DNA of 64,000 nucleotides from Stictocephala bisonia. Its lineage: Eukaryota; Arthropoda; Insecta; Hemiptera; Membracidae. The notes below the pieces were generated by a model. The model worked only from the letters and a program-made list of their open reading frames with translations. It was not told the DNA's origin and did no database searches. The stretch lies in NCBI GenBank assembly GCA_035578905.1, contig JAQJVL010000283.1, positions 186,001 to 250,000 on the forward strand, given 5' to 3'. This document shows, in pieces, positions 38,976 to 50,100 of this stretch. The stretch's first letter is position 1. Every line of letters starts with the position of its first letter. The position numbers and the translations under genes were made by a program.

Positions 38976-39507
38976 AGTAACAGCTTGCTAGTATTTTGTC
39001 TTTCAGCATCAAGGGCCTTATCAGACATAAGAGAAATTCTTCCTTACTTTAAAATAACATTCTCAAAGAAAATGGTATATTGAAAATCACACTGTCTTAT
39101 TATTTTAAAATGAAGTGTTGGTAAAATCATTTATCTAAAACCCTCTAATGGAGACACTTAAGTCTTTGCTGAGGACTACAGGACAACAGTGACCAAAATG
39201 TGAAGGGCGAGTGAAGCGAGTCCTGAGTTATACAGTTTTATATAAACAAAAAACAAAAAAATATTTGAACAATATTTTACATAATTAGTATGAGAGTAAT
39301 CTCGAAAAATGTAAGGGTAAAACTTATTAGTTACTGGAGTATTATAATCCATTGACCGTTTTTACAACATATGGTACCATAGAATAAAATGCTAATGTGG
39401 TTTTTAAAATCCTGTATGTCCTTGGTACTATTGTTCAACGCGACCAGACTCACATCAAAATTATTAAAATTATGATACCTCAATTCTAATATATGTTTAT
39501 GTTTTAG
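38976..39507. other. Intron DNA
   Basis: AT-rich, with AAAATGTGAAGGGCGAGTGA at about 39195 echoing the motif near 33696. It ends with the acceptor TTTATGTTTTAG before 39508. Confidence 0.5.
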
Positions 39508-39657
39508 TTGGCATGACGACTAGGTTCAATGTTGATTATGACATTACCAAAAAGAAAGGGAAAAATTACATTGTCATTACTAATTTAGTTTTGACCAATT
39601 CTGTCCGCAAAACAGTATTCAAACTTGACAATCTTTTCAACGGTGACAAGTTATTGG
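39508..39657 (+). CDS. Takeout/JHBP-like gene, JHBP-domain exon
   Basis: Encodes GMTTRFNVDYDITKKKGKNY, then IVITNLVLTNSVRKTVFKLD and NLFNGDKLL. The LxNLFNGDKxLG motif is the strongest takeout-family signature and normally precedes the final exon (the N-x-F-L-N-E-N-W helix). Splice phases match the previous exon, and the donor is a perfect GTAAGT (39658) in phase 1. The terminal exon was not recognised downstream. Phase-compatible acceptors near 40800 give short frames unlike the family. The exon may be lost, lie in the corrupted block after 45 kb, or be too divergent to see by eye. Confidence 0.87.
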
Positions 39658-41338
39658 GTAAGTTTTACTATGTATAAGTGAGTCGTCTTTATCTTTCTTC
39701 TTTTTTTTTTTTTTTTTTTTTGTATCTAACTAAAATACAGATTGTTAGTAAACATTTATGTAATTAGTTTTAAATTGATTAGTACAAATAGATTGGTTAT
39801 CTCTCAGAATTACAAGAAACAACTCCATTAGTTCAGACTACAAGGACTAATAGTCTTCAATGTAAAACTACATGTCAGGAAAATGTATATTTTCTTTCGT
39901 AAATAGTATCATTCAAAGTACTGTTGTTCCCATGAAATCTAAAACATCTCAGATTTTTAGTGAAAGGCTCTTACCGTTTCACTTTCCTGATTTCTTTGTT
40001 GGAAATAAAATGTAGTCTTTATTATTAGTACATAGCGATTGTGTTTAAATGAGAGAAAGTTTCTATTTAACTTAGCTTACATGTTTGTCTTGCTTGGAAA
40101 AAAAAGATAATTTGGCAGAATAATTATTACATGCTGTTTTTTTTAAGCAGTAATTAATTTTTGTTGCCTCTGGTTTAGAAAATTTTTTAATTTAAAGCTA
40201 TAAAAGAATGTTCATTCGCTTCAAAAACTACTGTATCTAAAACGTAAATACAGTACATGCAAATTCAAAATTATATTTTCTTTTTTATTAGTTTATCCTT
40301 TTCTTATTTCTAACTTTAAAAGAAATAGTACTTAGAAAAAAATCAACACAATTAATTTGATTGGCTTTGTTTACTTATTCAAAGAGTAGTGAATACAATT
40401 AATAACAAGTTCACCTTCTGTTTAACTTAAGTCAATCTACTGATTAGTTCAGCAGTTCAAAGCACATTTCAAACTCAGGTGATATTTTAAAAGCAATGCC
40501 GATTGCTACATAATTTTTTTTCTTCTTTCTTAAATGTATGTTTTTATTACAAACACATTAATCTACAAAATAAAAAAATTTATGGAGAAGTAAAATAATT
40601 TGGTTAATTTACAATGTCAATTGTCATTGCCTTTAACAGTTTTAATAAAGGCAATAATAAAATATAGATAATATTAAGAATTAAGGTGTAGAAAGCCAAG
40701 TATTATATAAGTTGTCAGTAAATTTTCTACTGTCAATATTTCAAATTGACCATTCTTTATGCGTGTTTTCTACACTTTTATGTAAATAATTCTTATAGGC
40801 AGGTACAATGGCAATGGATATTATATTTTACTTTCGTTAATATTAAGAACAATTTGAACATGGATGCATTCGAAAATGAAATTAATGAATTCAGACAGAT
40901 GAATAGTATAAGGGTGGACAGTTTTCAGAATTTGGACAGCTTTCTTTCTGTAGCAGAAGGACAATTAAATATTTTACTTAAACATGAGAACTTTTGATTC
41001 AAATATAGACTTAAATAGTTAGTTTTCTTTTTTGCCTAAAATAAAAACTATGATACGCAATTGTGTGCACAGTATTATTCTACAACATTGATGTAAATTT
41101 CCTAATTTATCACTTCAGATTTGTGCAGGTCATGACATGAAACAGTTAGTTTTATTTTTTGTCAAAAGAAGTGACACATAATTGTGTACATAACATTATT
41201 TTAAAACGTTAATGTAAATTTTCTAATTTATCACTCACGGACCAAGGTCATAACACTAAACAGTTGGTTTTCTTTTATATATAAAAAAAAAAAACATGAG
41301 ACTAGTACCGCTTCTGTTATTGAAATTCTCTATAAATA
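39658..41338. other. AT-rich DNA downstream of the last recognised JHBP exon
   Basis: Contains a T run near 39700-39721. The open frame at 40746-40997 is helical in its second half (MDAFENEINEFRQMNS...), but has no takeout C-terminal motif and no phase-compatible splice link to 39657. Its status is unknown. The sequence around 41030-41280 contains two or three loosely similar ~125-bp copies (the CAGTTGGTTTTCTTT and ACATTATT blocks). Confidence 0.4.
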
Positions 41339-43860
41339 GAATCAAGAATCAAGAATCAAGAACTTTATTGCCAGAGATCATAGTAACATGAATTAGGCAT
41401 AGTCAATTTTTATGTTAAAACTAAGAGAGTTACATGCATAATATGTTATATTAAGTTAAGTACATAGGTGTTAAAACTACAAGTAAATAATTAAAAAATA
41501 TAAATAACATACCAAAATATGTAGTCATGAACAATTCGGTCTTTCACTAGCCTAATGATTACTTAAATTCTATATTCACAGGGGTTTCCAAAAATTCCCT
41601 AATGCTGTAGAAAGGGTTATTGATTAGCCAATTGAAAATAGAAATTCTAAAACTAAAGAAATCAGCTGTACGAGCAGACTCAGACAGCTTGTTAAAAAAT
41701 TTTATACTGTAAATTTTGAAACACTTACCAAATTTTGCCAATCTGTGCTGAGGTATGTCCAGGAGTGTGTTTTGTCTCGTTAGATGTCCATGTATGTTGT
41801 TCCTAGTTAGAAAATCATGTAGGTTATTTTTTGTATAAAGCAACACAGTAAGTATGTAAAGGTTAGTGATTGTAAGTATTCTATGTTGAATGAAAAGTGG
41901 TTTGCAGTGATCCCTAGGACTTTTACCTGCCAGAATTCTAACAACTTTTTTCTGCAATAAAAGAATGCTGTCCACATCAGAAGAATGGCCCCAGAGAATT
42001 AATCCATATTGCAAGTGGGACTGGAAAATACCAAAGTAAGCTGTACGCAAAAAATCAGGATCAATCAAGGGTTTAAGCTTCCAAAACAGATAAACAACTC
42101 TGGACAGTTTCTTACAAATCTCTGTAATGTGGATATTCCAATTTAGTTTTGTATCCAAATGAAGACCAAGCAGTTTCACTGATTTATTATGACAATCATT
42201 ATTTAAACTAATAAATAAATTTTGAGTTTTTTCTTCGTTACAAACCAATATATTTGACTTAAACCAATTAAGAACAGAATCTTGAGCAGTATCCATAACA
42301 CTCTTCAATCGTACCAAGTCTTTATCTGAGCTAAATATTGTTGTATCATCTGCATATAAGACCGAACGCACTGGGATATTATATGGCAAGTCATTAACTG
42401 CAATGACAAACAGGAAAGGACCAAGGACAGAACCCTGTGGTACACCTGTCTTGACCTCTCTAAGTGAAGAACACTCACCTTTAATGTTAACAAATTGTTG
42501 TCTATTAGTTAGGTATGACTTAAAAACGTCCAACTGTTTACCTATGATACCATAAAACTCAAGTTTGCTAATCAAAATATCAAATGGTATACAATCAAAC
42601 GCCTTGGATAGATCAAACATGAGCACTGAGACAGACTCCCCTCTCTCAAAAGCCATCAATGCACCCTCCACAACCCGTTGCACCGCTTGAGTAGTGGATC
42701 TATTCCTCCTGAATCCAAACTGACAATCAGTTAGTAGATTGTGGGATTCAAAAAATGTATTAACCTGATTAAGAATTAAAGATTCAAATATTTTTGAAAA
42801 AATAGGAACAATTGAAACCGGACGATAATTATGTGGCAAATTCTTATCACCTTTTTTGAAAATAGGAATAACTTTAGAAACTTTTAAATACTGAGGAAAA
42901 TAACCTTTGTCTAAACATTCATTGAATATATAGGTTAGAGGTTCACAAATCTTGTGAATAACCTTTTTAATAATATTATTTGAGAGCCATAAATAATCCA
43001 TAGATTTTGAATTTGACAACTTAGAAACCACCTGAATAACATCCTTTGGTAAGATTTTAGACCATTTAAAGTTGCCTGTTTTCTGTAAATCTGGATTCAT
43101 GAGGTTGATTGCAGTACTTTTTTCATCGGAATTATGATCAAATTGATTCACCAATTCATGTACAGAGTTCAAAAAGTATGAATTAAGATCTTCTGGGTAA
43201 AGTTTTAATTCATTTAACTGAAAACCAGTTTGTTCATGCTTAATGATGTCCCAGGCAGCTTTGCACTGATTAACTGAGTTGATGATGTAGTGTTCGTACG
43301 TCTCTTTTTTTGCCTTACTAAGATTGTCTCTGTAAATTTTTTTAAAGCCAATATACACTCTATATGCAACCTGAGTATGCTCTGACTGAACCAATTTTAG
43401 ATTTTTATAAACATCATAATAGGCCATCATTGTATTTTTATCTTGCCTTAAACTGTCACTATACCAATTTACACTTAGTTTTTTCCTTAACATATTAGAT
43501 TCAGCTTTGTTTGACTTAGCAATAACAGGTGAGCAAAAATGCCATAGGTTAACAATTTTCATAAAGAACTCCTGACATAAGTTCTCTAAGCTGATATGGC
43601 CAAACTCATACTCAGAAAAGACATCCCAAACTTGCTCAGCCAAAATATCAGCAAAGTTCAAAATTATTGCTTCGGTTTGTTTCCGAAAATAAATTTTGTG
43701 TGTGACTCGTTTATTTACAAAATTTGCATTTATAGGCAAAACTTTTAATTTGAGAAATATTGGCTCATGATCCGCAATAGAACCAGGTAGTAACTTGATT
43801 TCACACATTAAATGAGAAAAGTTAACCATTAACCAATAGAAAGTATATGTAGCAGAACAA
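41339..43860 (-). mobile_element. 5'-truncated CR1/Jockey-group LINE
   Basis: The element reads leftward. It begins within the C-terminal end of the endonuclease domain, has an unbroken reverse-transcriptase frame, a ~220-bp 3' UTR and an AATAAAG signal. It ends in three TTGATTC heptamers (41339-41359 on the + strand as GAATCAA). Short tandem tails instead of poly(A) are typical of CR1-type LINEs. The 5' boundary near 43860 is approximate, and no clear target duplication was found. Confidence 0.88.
41559..43829 (-). CDS. LINE ORF2 fragment: endonuclease end, reverse transcriptase, C-terminal domain
   Basis: 756 codons without a stop. Residues 16-25 contain SIADHEPIFL, the SDH-type last motif of the AP-like endonuclease. 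RT begins around residue 318 (VSKVIPIFKKGDK), with FDLSKAFD at 405-412 carrying the first metal-binding Asp. GVPQGSVLGP lies at 462-471, and YADDTT at 492-497 supplies the catalytic pair. LGLHLDTKLNWN and LQYGLILWG mark the thumb. The first Met is internal to the real ORF2, since most of the endonuclease is missing. The frame is intact, so the insertion is young, but truncation makes it unable to nick its own target. Confidence 0.92.
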   Translation of the reverse strand: MVNFSHLMCEIKLLPGSIADHEPIFLKLKVLPINANFVNKRVTHKIYFRKQTEAIILNFADILAEQVWDVFSEYEFGHISLENLCQEFFMKIVNLWHFCSPVIAKSNKAESNMLRKKLSVNWYSDSLRQDKNTMMAYYDVYKNLKLVQSEHTQVAYRVYIGFKKIYRDNLSKAKKETYEHYIINSVNQCKAAWDIIKHEQTGFQLNELKLYPEDLNSYFLNSVHELVNQFDHNSDEKSTAINLMNPDLQKTGNFKWSKILPKDVIQVVSKLSNSKSMDYLWLSNNIIKKVIHKICEPLTYIFNECLDKGYFPQYLKVSKVIPIFKKGDKNLPHNYRPVSIVPIFSKIFESLILNQVNTFFESHNLLTDCQFGFRRNRSTTQAVQRVVEGALMAFERGESVSVLMFDLSKAFDCIPFDILISKLEFYGIIGKQLDVFKSYLTNRQQFVNIKGECSSLREVKTGVPQGSVLGPFLFVIAVNDLPYNIPVRSVLYADDTTIFSSDKDLVRLKSVMDTAQDSVLNWFKSNILVCNEEKTQNLFISLNNDCHNKSVKLLGLHLDTKLNWNIHITEICKKLSRVVYLFWKLKPLIDPDFLRTAYFGIFQSHLQYGLILWGHSSDVDSILLLQKKVVRILAGKSPRDHCKPLFIQHRILTITNLYILTVLLYTKNNLHDFLTRNNIHGHLTRQNTLLDIPQHRLAKFGKCFKIYSIKFFNKLSESARTADFFSFRISIFNWLINNPFYSIREFLETPVNIEFK

Positions 43861-44255
43861 TGTCAGCATCTTTTACCTATATAGATTTTTATGATGTTTT
43901 ATGTTGCGTAAGCCTAAGAAAGTACTGAAGACCTAGAAATATCATGCCATCGTAGAGGACGTATCAATAACTTTTGACTTACAGATCCTACCTCACCCTA
44001 TATATTTTAAATTAAAATCATTGTCAAGTTGATTTTAAAGAACCAATTTAATTTTAATAGTGATGAAAAATGCTTTATTTCAATGCCTCTTTGCAAATAA
44101 TATGCGTAGTACTCGAGTTTAGGGTTTGGTAGCTGCAAAAAAAACTGAAACCATAAAAATGTAGTAAAACTTAGATACTGTACCATCATAACCTATCACA
44201 CAATTAAATTTATAAGAGATTAAAGCAATATAGATTTATTTCAAAAGAGATCCAA
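43861..44255. other. AT-rich spacer
   Basis: Between the LINE 5' truncation and the 62-bp array. A minus-strand open frame at 44007-44189 has no recognisable content. Confidence 0.5.
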
Positions 44256-45135
44256 CTCTTACTCTCTTTCTTGTTTCTTATGTCATGTTTAACACCTTTA
44301 TGTGGTTAGTTATCACTCCCTCACTTACTCTCTTGTTTCTTATATCATGTGTAACACCTTCATGTGGTTAGTTATCACTCCCTCACTTACTCTCTTGTTT
44401 CTTATATCATGTTTAACACCTTTATGTGGTTAGTTATCACTCCCTCTCTTGCTTTCTTGTTTCTTATATCATGTTTAACACCTTCATGTGGTTAGTTATC
44501 ACTCCCTCACTTACTCTCTTGTTTCTTATATCATGTTTAACACCTTTATGTGGTTAGTTATCATTCCCTCTCTTGCTCTCTTGTTTTTTATCTCATATTT
44601 AACACCTTTATGTGGTTAGTTATCACTCCCTCACTTACTCTCTTATTTCTTATATCATGTGTAACATCGTTATGTGGTTAGTTATCACTCCCTCTCTTGC
44701 TCTCTTGCTTCTTATCTCATGTTTAACACCTTTATGTGGTTAGTTATCACTCCCTCTCTTACTCTCTTGTTTCTTATGTCATGTTTAACACCTTTATGTG
44801 ATTAGTTATCACTCCCTATCTTGTTCTCTTGTTTCTTATATCATGTGTAACACCTTTAAGTGGTTTTTTATCACTCCCTCTCTTGCTCTCTTGTTTCTTA
44901 TATCATGTGTAATGCCTTTATGTGGTTAGTTATCACTCCCTCCTCTTGTATTCTTATCTACTTGTTTTAACACCTTTATGTGGTTAGTTATCACTCCCTC
45001 TTCTCTTGCTCTTCTTGCTCATACATCATGTGTAACACCATTATGTGGTTAGTTATGACTCCCTCACTTACTTTTTCGTTTCTTATATCATGTGTAACAC
45101 CTTTCACGTGGTTTTTTTTATCTCACTCTCTCTCT
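44256..45135 (+). repeat. 62-bp minisatellite, about 14 copies
   Basis: The unit includes CACCTTTATGTGGTTAGTTA, TCACTCCCTCTCTTGCTCTC, then TTGTTTCTTATATCATGT. Left copies are well conserved (ACTTACT or TCTTGCT variants). From about 44935 copies become irregular with inserted bases and stretched runs, merging into the corrupted block that follows. It is likely that the assembly was carried across this array by poorly corrected sequence. Confidence 0.93.
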
Positions 45136-45139
45136 TGCC

Positions 45140-46080
45140 TCTTGGTTTCTTTTACATTTGTAAAAAACCATTCGTATTTAAGTTATAAACTCCCAAACTT
45201 TTATTGTCAAGAAATTGTATTCTTTTTTAAAAAACCCTTTTTGGGGTTAGAAATTTTGTTTCAAATAATAAACATATACAGAAAGTAGTTTTTTTTTTTT
45301 TATTTATTTGGAGATTGATTTTTTTTTAAAAACGGGGTGACAAAAATGAATCATTCCTCAACGAAAACCAAGGAAAAGGTTTTGCCCCAAGGGAAATTTG
45401 GGGCCAATAATCTTTAAACGCTATGCCCAGATTTTAATTAAAAAGGTTTTAAATTTAAAGGGCCCTAATTTTTTTTCCAAGGCACCCAAATACCCCTATT
45501 TTTTTTTTAAAAAAAAACCTTAACTAATTGACTTTTTTAAATGTTAAAATATATTATTAACTTTTGTTTTATTTGTTGATTTTTTTTTTTTAAAATTTTA
45601 CACAATTTTTCCAAAAACAAAAACAAGAAAATTTTCCCTTTTTTAATATTTTAAAAAAGGGGGGGAATACATCCTTTGTTTAATAAACAATAAAGTTTTT
45701 TCCCCCTAATCTTTTTCTGAAAACTTTATTGTAAATTAAAAAAACCTTCTAGGATAGAAAATTTCATTTAAAAAATTGAAAACATAAGGTTTTTGTTGTC
45801 AGCGCCATTTTTTTAAATTTTTTTACAAAATTTTTGAATATATTTATAATTCAAATTACTTATTGGATTTTTCCCCCCGGGGCGTTTTCGGGTTTTTAAA
45901 CAAAAAACAACGTTTTGGGATTTAGTTCCTTTTAACTCCCCGAAACGTTGTGTTGTTAAACACCAATATTTTGGGAAAAGTCCAAAAAATTTAATTTTAT
46001 TTATAAAAAAATAAGCCAAAAATCTTTTAGGGAATTTTAAAAAGAAAATTTGTGATAAAATATTTGGGTTAAAAAGATTC
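45140..46080. other. Corrupted-looking, homopolymer-stretched sequence (part 1)
   Basis: Runs of 3-10 identical bases follow one another (for example TTTTTTTTAAAAACGGGG), unlike anything before 44.9 kb. Open frames here (such as 45813-46082 on the - strand) are artefacts of this composition. It is best read as uncorrected long-read or low-coverage consensus, not a biological feature. Features inside it cannot be annotated reliably. Confidence 0.75.
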
Positions 46081-46559
46081 AAAAGTCATAATTGCATATT
46101 CATTTTCAATATTAAATAATGTCTTAATTATGGACAGCAAGGTTGACAAAATGAGTTATTTGTACTGTTGTTTATTTATTATGTATTTATCATGAAGGGA
46201 AATATCACTTTGTCTGTTGTTTAAATAAATTTGCATTTAAACATATTGTACTATCTGGATATTTCATGCCTGACTATATTTAGATAGTATTATAAGACCT
46301 ATTTGTGTAGGTTTCCTGTAAGTGTTGAAAGAATGTTTATTATTGGTTTTATTTATTGATAAATCTAAATAGTTGACTTAGTCAGTCTGGGTTTCTTTAG
46401 TGAATTATATTTAGGGAAATATAGAATTTAAATAAGTATTTTAATTCATCATGAACTGGCTCAAAAGATAGAACATAAAAATTAATTAAGATGGTTGTTT
46501 CCCAACACAAAAAACATGCGCTTCTATTCCAACGATATGGTTCGTCCTAATGATAATCC
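46081..46559. other. Island of normal-looking AT-rich DNA
   Basis: Between the two homopolymer-stretched blocks the base texture returns to that of the rest of the window. No gene or element was recognised in it. Confidence 0.5.
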
Positions 46560-47105
46560 TATCGTAACACTTGAAGTGTCATTTAAAAAGTGATTTCACT
46601 TTTTTTAAAAAAATTTTATTGTATATTGTAACACAAAGTCTGAAGCCTACTTCCCAAAAAAATTTTATAAAAATAAAGATGTTTTAATCTTGAAAAATTA
46701 AGATTCATCCAAGTGGATCATAAGTTGGTTTTCGTAAAAAATTGAGTGTTTTAATACTTTTCGTCACGGTTAAATATGTTTTCCCCCCCTTTTAAATGCT
46801 ATTTTTTAAACAAATTTAAAAATAAAAAAACCATTAACCCCCAAAAAGCTTAGGGTTTAAACTAGAAGGGGCCCTTTTTAAAAACCCCATAAAAGTTTTC
46901 ACTAAACTCATTTTTTATAATAAACAAAAAAACCAAATAACAGTTAAAAATAAAAAAGCTTTTTTTTGGGGGCCCTTTCTGCCTTTTAAAATTTGGGGGT
47001 GGACGGGTTTTTTGCAAAAATTTTCAAAACCCTACCCCCAAAAAAAAAAATATTACAAAAAAAAAAACACTAAAAAAACCAAAAAACCCAAAAAATAAAT
47101 GTAAA

Positions 47106-47163
<58 letters not shown>

Positions 47164-50100
47164 TGACTAGAAAACCTCCCCCTTTCCCTTGGCTGCTCGG
47201 AACAACCCCCCTGTTGGCAGAGAATAACAAACTGAGGCAGAAACTGGGTTTTAATTAAACTTAAAAAAAAACCCCACAACTTAAAAAAACTTAAAACCCT
47301 TTAAAAACCAATCCTCAGAACTAAAAATTTAATGAAAAAAATAAAACAATTTCAACAAAAAAAAAAAAAAAAGCCTCTTAAAAAAAAATGCAGCGCTAGT
47401 TGAAACTAATTTTAAAAAATTTTAAAAAAAGAAAAAAAAAAAAAAATAAAAGAAAAAGATTTTCAGACCAGGTTTTTACACAAACATTTGAAGACCAAGG
47501 GTAAAAAAAAGAAAAAGTAAAAAAGAAAATCCAAAACATATGAAAAATTTTTTCGAAAAAGTTAAGAAAAAAAATTACCGGGTTCTTAACCTTTGTAAAA
47601 AAAATTTAAAATGGGGGCAAAAAATAATAAAACTAAAAAAAATACCCCCGCCCAAACCCTTTAAAAATTGGGATATATATCGAACTACTGTTTGTTTTAA
47701 AGGGTAGGGCCCGGGTTTAAATCAGTAACAAATGTTCCCTGTATGGGGGGGCGATTTTAAGGGGGCAGAAAACCCCCTGTACGTATTTTAAAAAATTGGG
47801 GGCCCCCCAGTGCCAAAATGTTTTGTTGTATGGGTTGGGGGGGGTTAGGTCCAGGTTTAAATTTTTCGTGGGGAAGAGTCGGTATGGGCCCAGGCCTTAT
47901 ATATATCAGTATATAAAAAACATAAAAGGGCCAAATTGGGGAAGGGTTTAAATTTTTTTTTTCGAAAAATCCAACCACGCAAAAATCCCCTTTACATAAA
48001 GACACACTTTTCTGGGGTTTTGAAAAAAAAACACTGAATCTGGAAAAAAGTCTTTCGTTTTTGTGCAAATCTTTACAATTATTTTTCCAAAAGGGAAAAT
48101 TTTTAAAAATAACAATCAGGGGGGGCTATTTGCAAAAAAACTTTGTTTTTCCCAAATTTCCCTCGCTTTTTAAAAACGTCTGGGCTGGGCCCTTCTCTCA
48201 GAACTTTAAGATCCCCAAAGGGAAACTAAAAAAACCATTATATGACGAAGAAACAAAGCAAAATAAAAAAAGGGCCCATCTGAAAAAGGTTTCCCCAGAA
48301 AAAAAGCTCCCAAACAAACAGGGTAAAAAAAGAAATGAAAAAACTAAAAAAAAACCAAAGACATTAGAAAAAATTAAAGCAAACAACATCAACCTCCCCC
48401 TAAAAACCCCCATACCAATGCTGAAAATAAAAACAAAAAACCCTGTGGCAAATAAAAAATAGTGAAGGAAAAATAAATGCTTAAATCCCCCCAACTGAAA
48501 AAAAAATTAACCCCTAAAAGGGGGAAAAAACCCTCAACAACCCCCCGTACAAAAATCTAATCACTTAAAAAAGAAATTTTTCCCCAAAAAATAGCAAGCA
48601 TAAACCCTTGCAACCCAAAAAAAAAAAAAAAAAAAAAAAAAAGACCCCTTTAAAAAACTCAAAAAAAAACTTACAAAAATTTGGGTCCCAAAAACCCTTT
48701 TTAAAAACCCCCAAATTAGCATGAAATTTTTGGAAATAAAATTAAAAAAAAACCCCCAAACCTAAAAAACCCCGGGAGGAAATGGGTGAAATCCCAAAAA
48801 AAATGTTAAAACCAAATGCCGGGAAAGCATTAATTCGGGCCCCTTTGTTAGAAATTTAAACAAAAACCTTCCCCCTTTTCTCCAAAAAGACATTTTTCCC
48901 CCTCTGCTCTTTAAAAAAAAGTAAAGTATATCCTAAGTTTAAAAAAAAAAGGGAAACCCCCTACAGAACTAAAAAATTTCGAAAAAACCCCAAAAATTTT
49001 ATTGCTTCCCACCTTTTTTTAAAAATTTTTGAAAAATTTTGTCTTTAAAAGATTGATGAGCCCTTGCAACTCATAACCTTTTTAAAAAAAAGGACCAAAA
49101 AAGGGGTTTTAAAAGAAAGGGGGGTTCCCACAACAACAAAACCAAAAATTTCTCAACTAGCTGGGTTCGTAATTTGGGCAAACCCCCCCAAGAAAAAGGG
49201 AAACCCCCTCCCCAACAAGTTGAGAACAAAAGCCTTTTAACTGTCCCGGGGCATGACTTTTTCCTCCTTTGGAAAATGGGGGAAAAGGAGGGGTTAAAAA
49301 AACAAAACTAAAGGGGCTGGTTTTTAATTTAAACCCTTTAGGGAAGAAGCCAGAAAGGTTTTTTATTTAACAAAATTTTGCAACAAAATTTTTCGGACCC
49401 CCCCAAATAACAGAACCCCCCCCCCTGCCTTTTTAACAGGGGGGTACCCCCCCCTGGGGTTTTGTGCTGGGGCCCCGTCCTTTTTTTTTTTTTCCTCCCC
49501 GAACCCAAAAGACATGCCACAGTAACTTAACCACACGTTAAATCCTTTGATGAAAGCCGATGACACAAAAAAACAACCCGGGGGGGTCAGAAATATCACC
49601 CAAAAAACAAATTGGCCCGAAAATCCTACACCTGCTCAAAAAGGGGTAAACCCCAAAAAATGTCATTTAAAAAGACTTGGGATTTAATACATAAAATTAA
49701 AAACAATTTGCCTTTTTTGGGGAGAAAGACAAGAAGAAAAGTTTTTTCCCAGCCATTAAACCCCCAAAAAGTATCAAAAAAAAAGCCAACCCAAAAATTT
49801 CCCTTTAAATTTCTATTGATGGGCCCGCTTAAACGTTTGGGAAAAAACCTAATGACCAAAATGGGCCCAAAAATTAAAAAATCCCTTTCTTTAAAACATC
49901 CTAAGAGAAAAAAAAGGGAAGTCAGTGGGTTCTGTGACAAAAAAAACTGCCTATCACGCTTATTCCCAGTCCCACCTAAGATACGAAATATTTGTCCTGA
50001 AAAAGACCAAGGTTGGGCTTTTTTATTGCACCCGACCAGAATTTTTATTATTGCCTGAAAAAAAAACCCAAAAAAGGTTGGGGGGTTTTAAGAGAAAAAC

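Noticed and set aside
40746..40997. Candidate terminal exon of the takeout-like gene
   Set aside because: Phase-compatible acceptors at about 40799 and 40803 lead to short frames, and the longest frame lacks the conserved N-x-F-L-N-E-N-W region.
48061..50058. Lysine-rich open frames in the homopolymer block
   Set aside because: Composition follows A-runs. No domain is intact, and the surrounding texture indicates sequence error.
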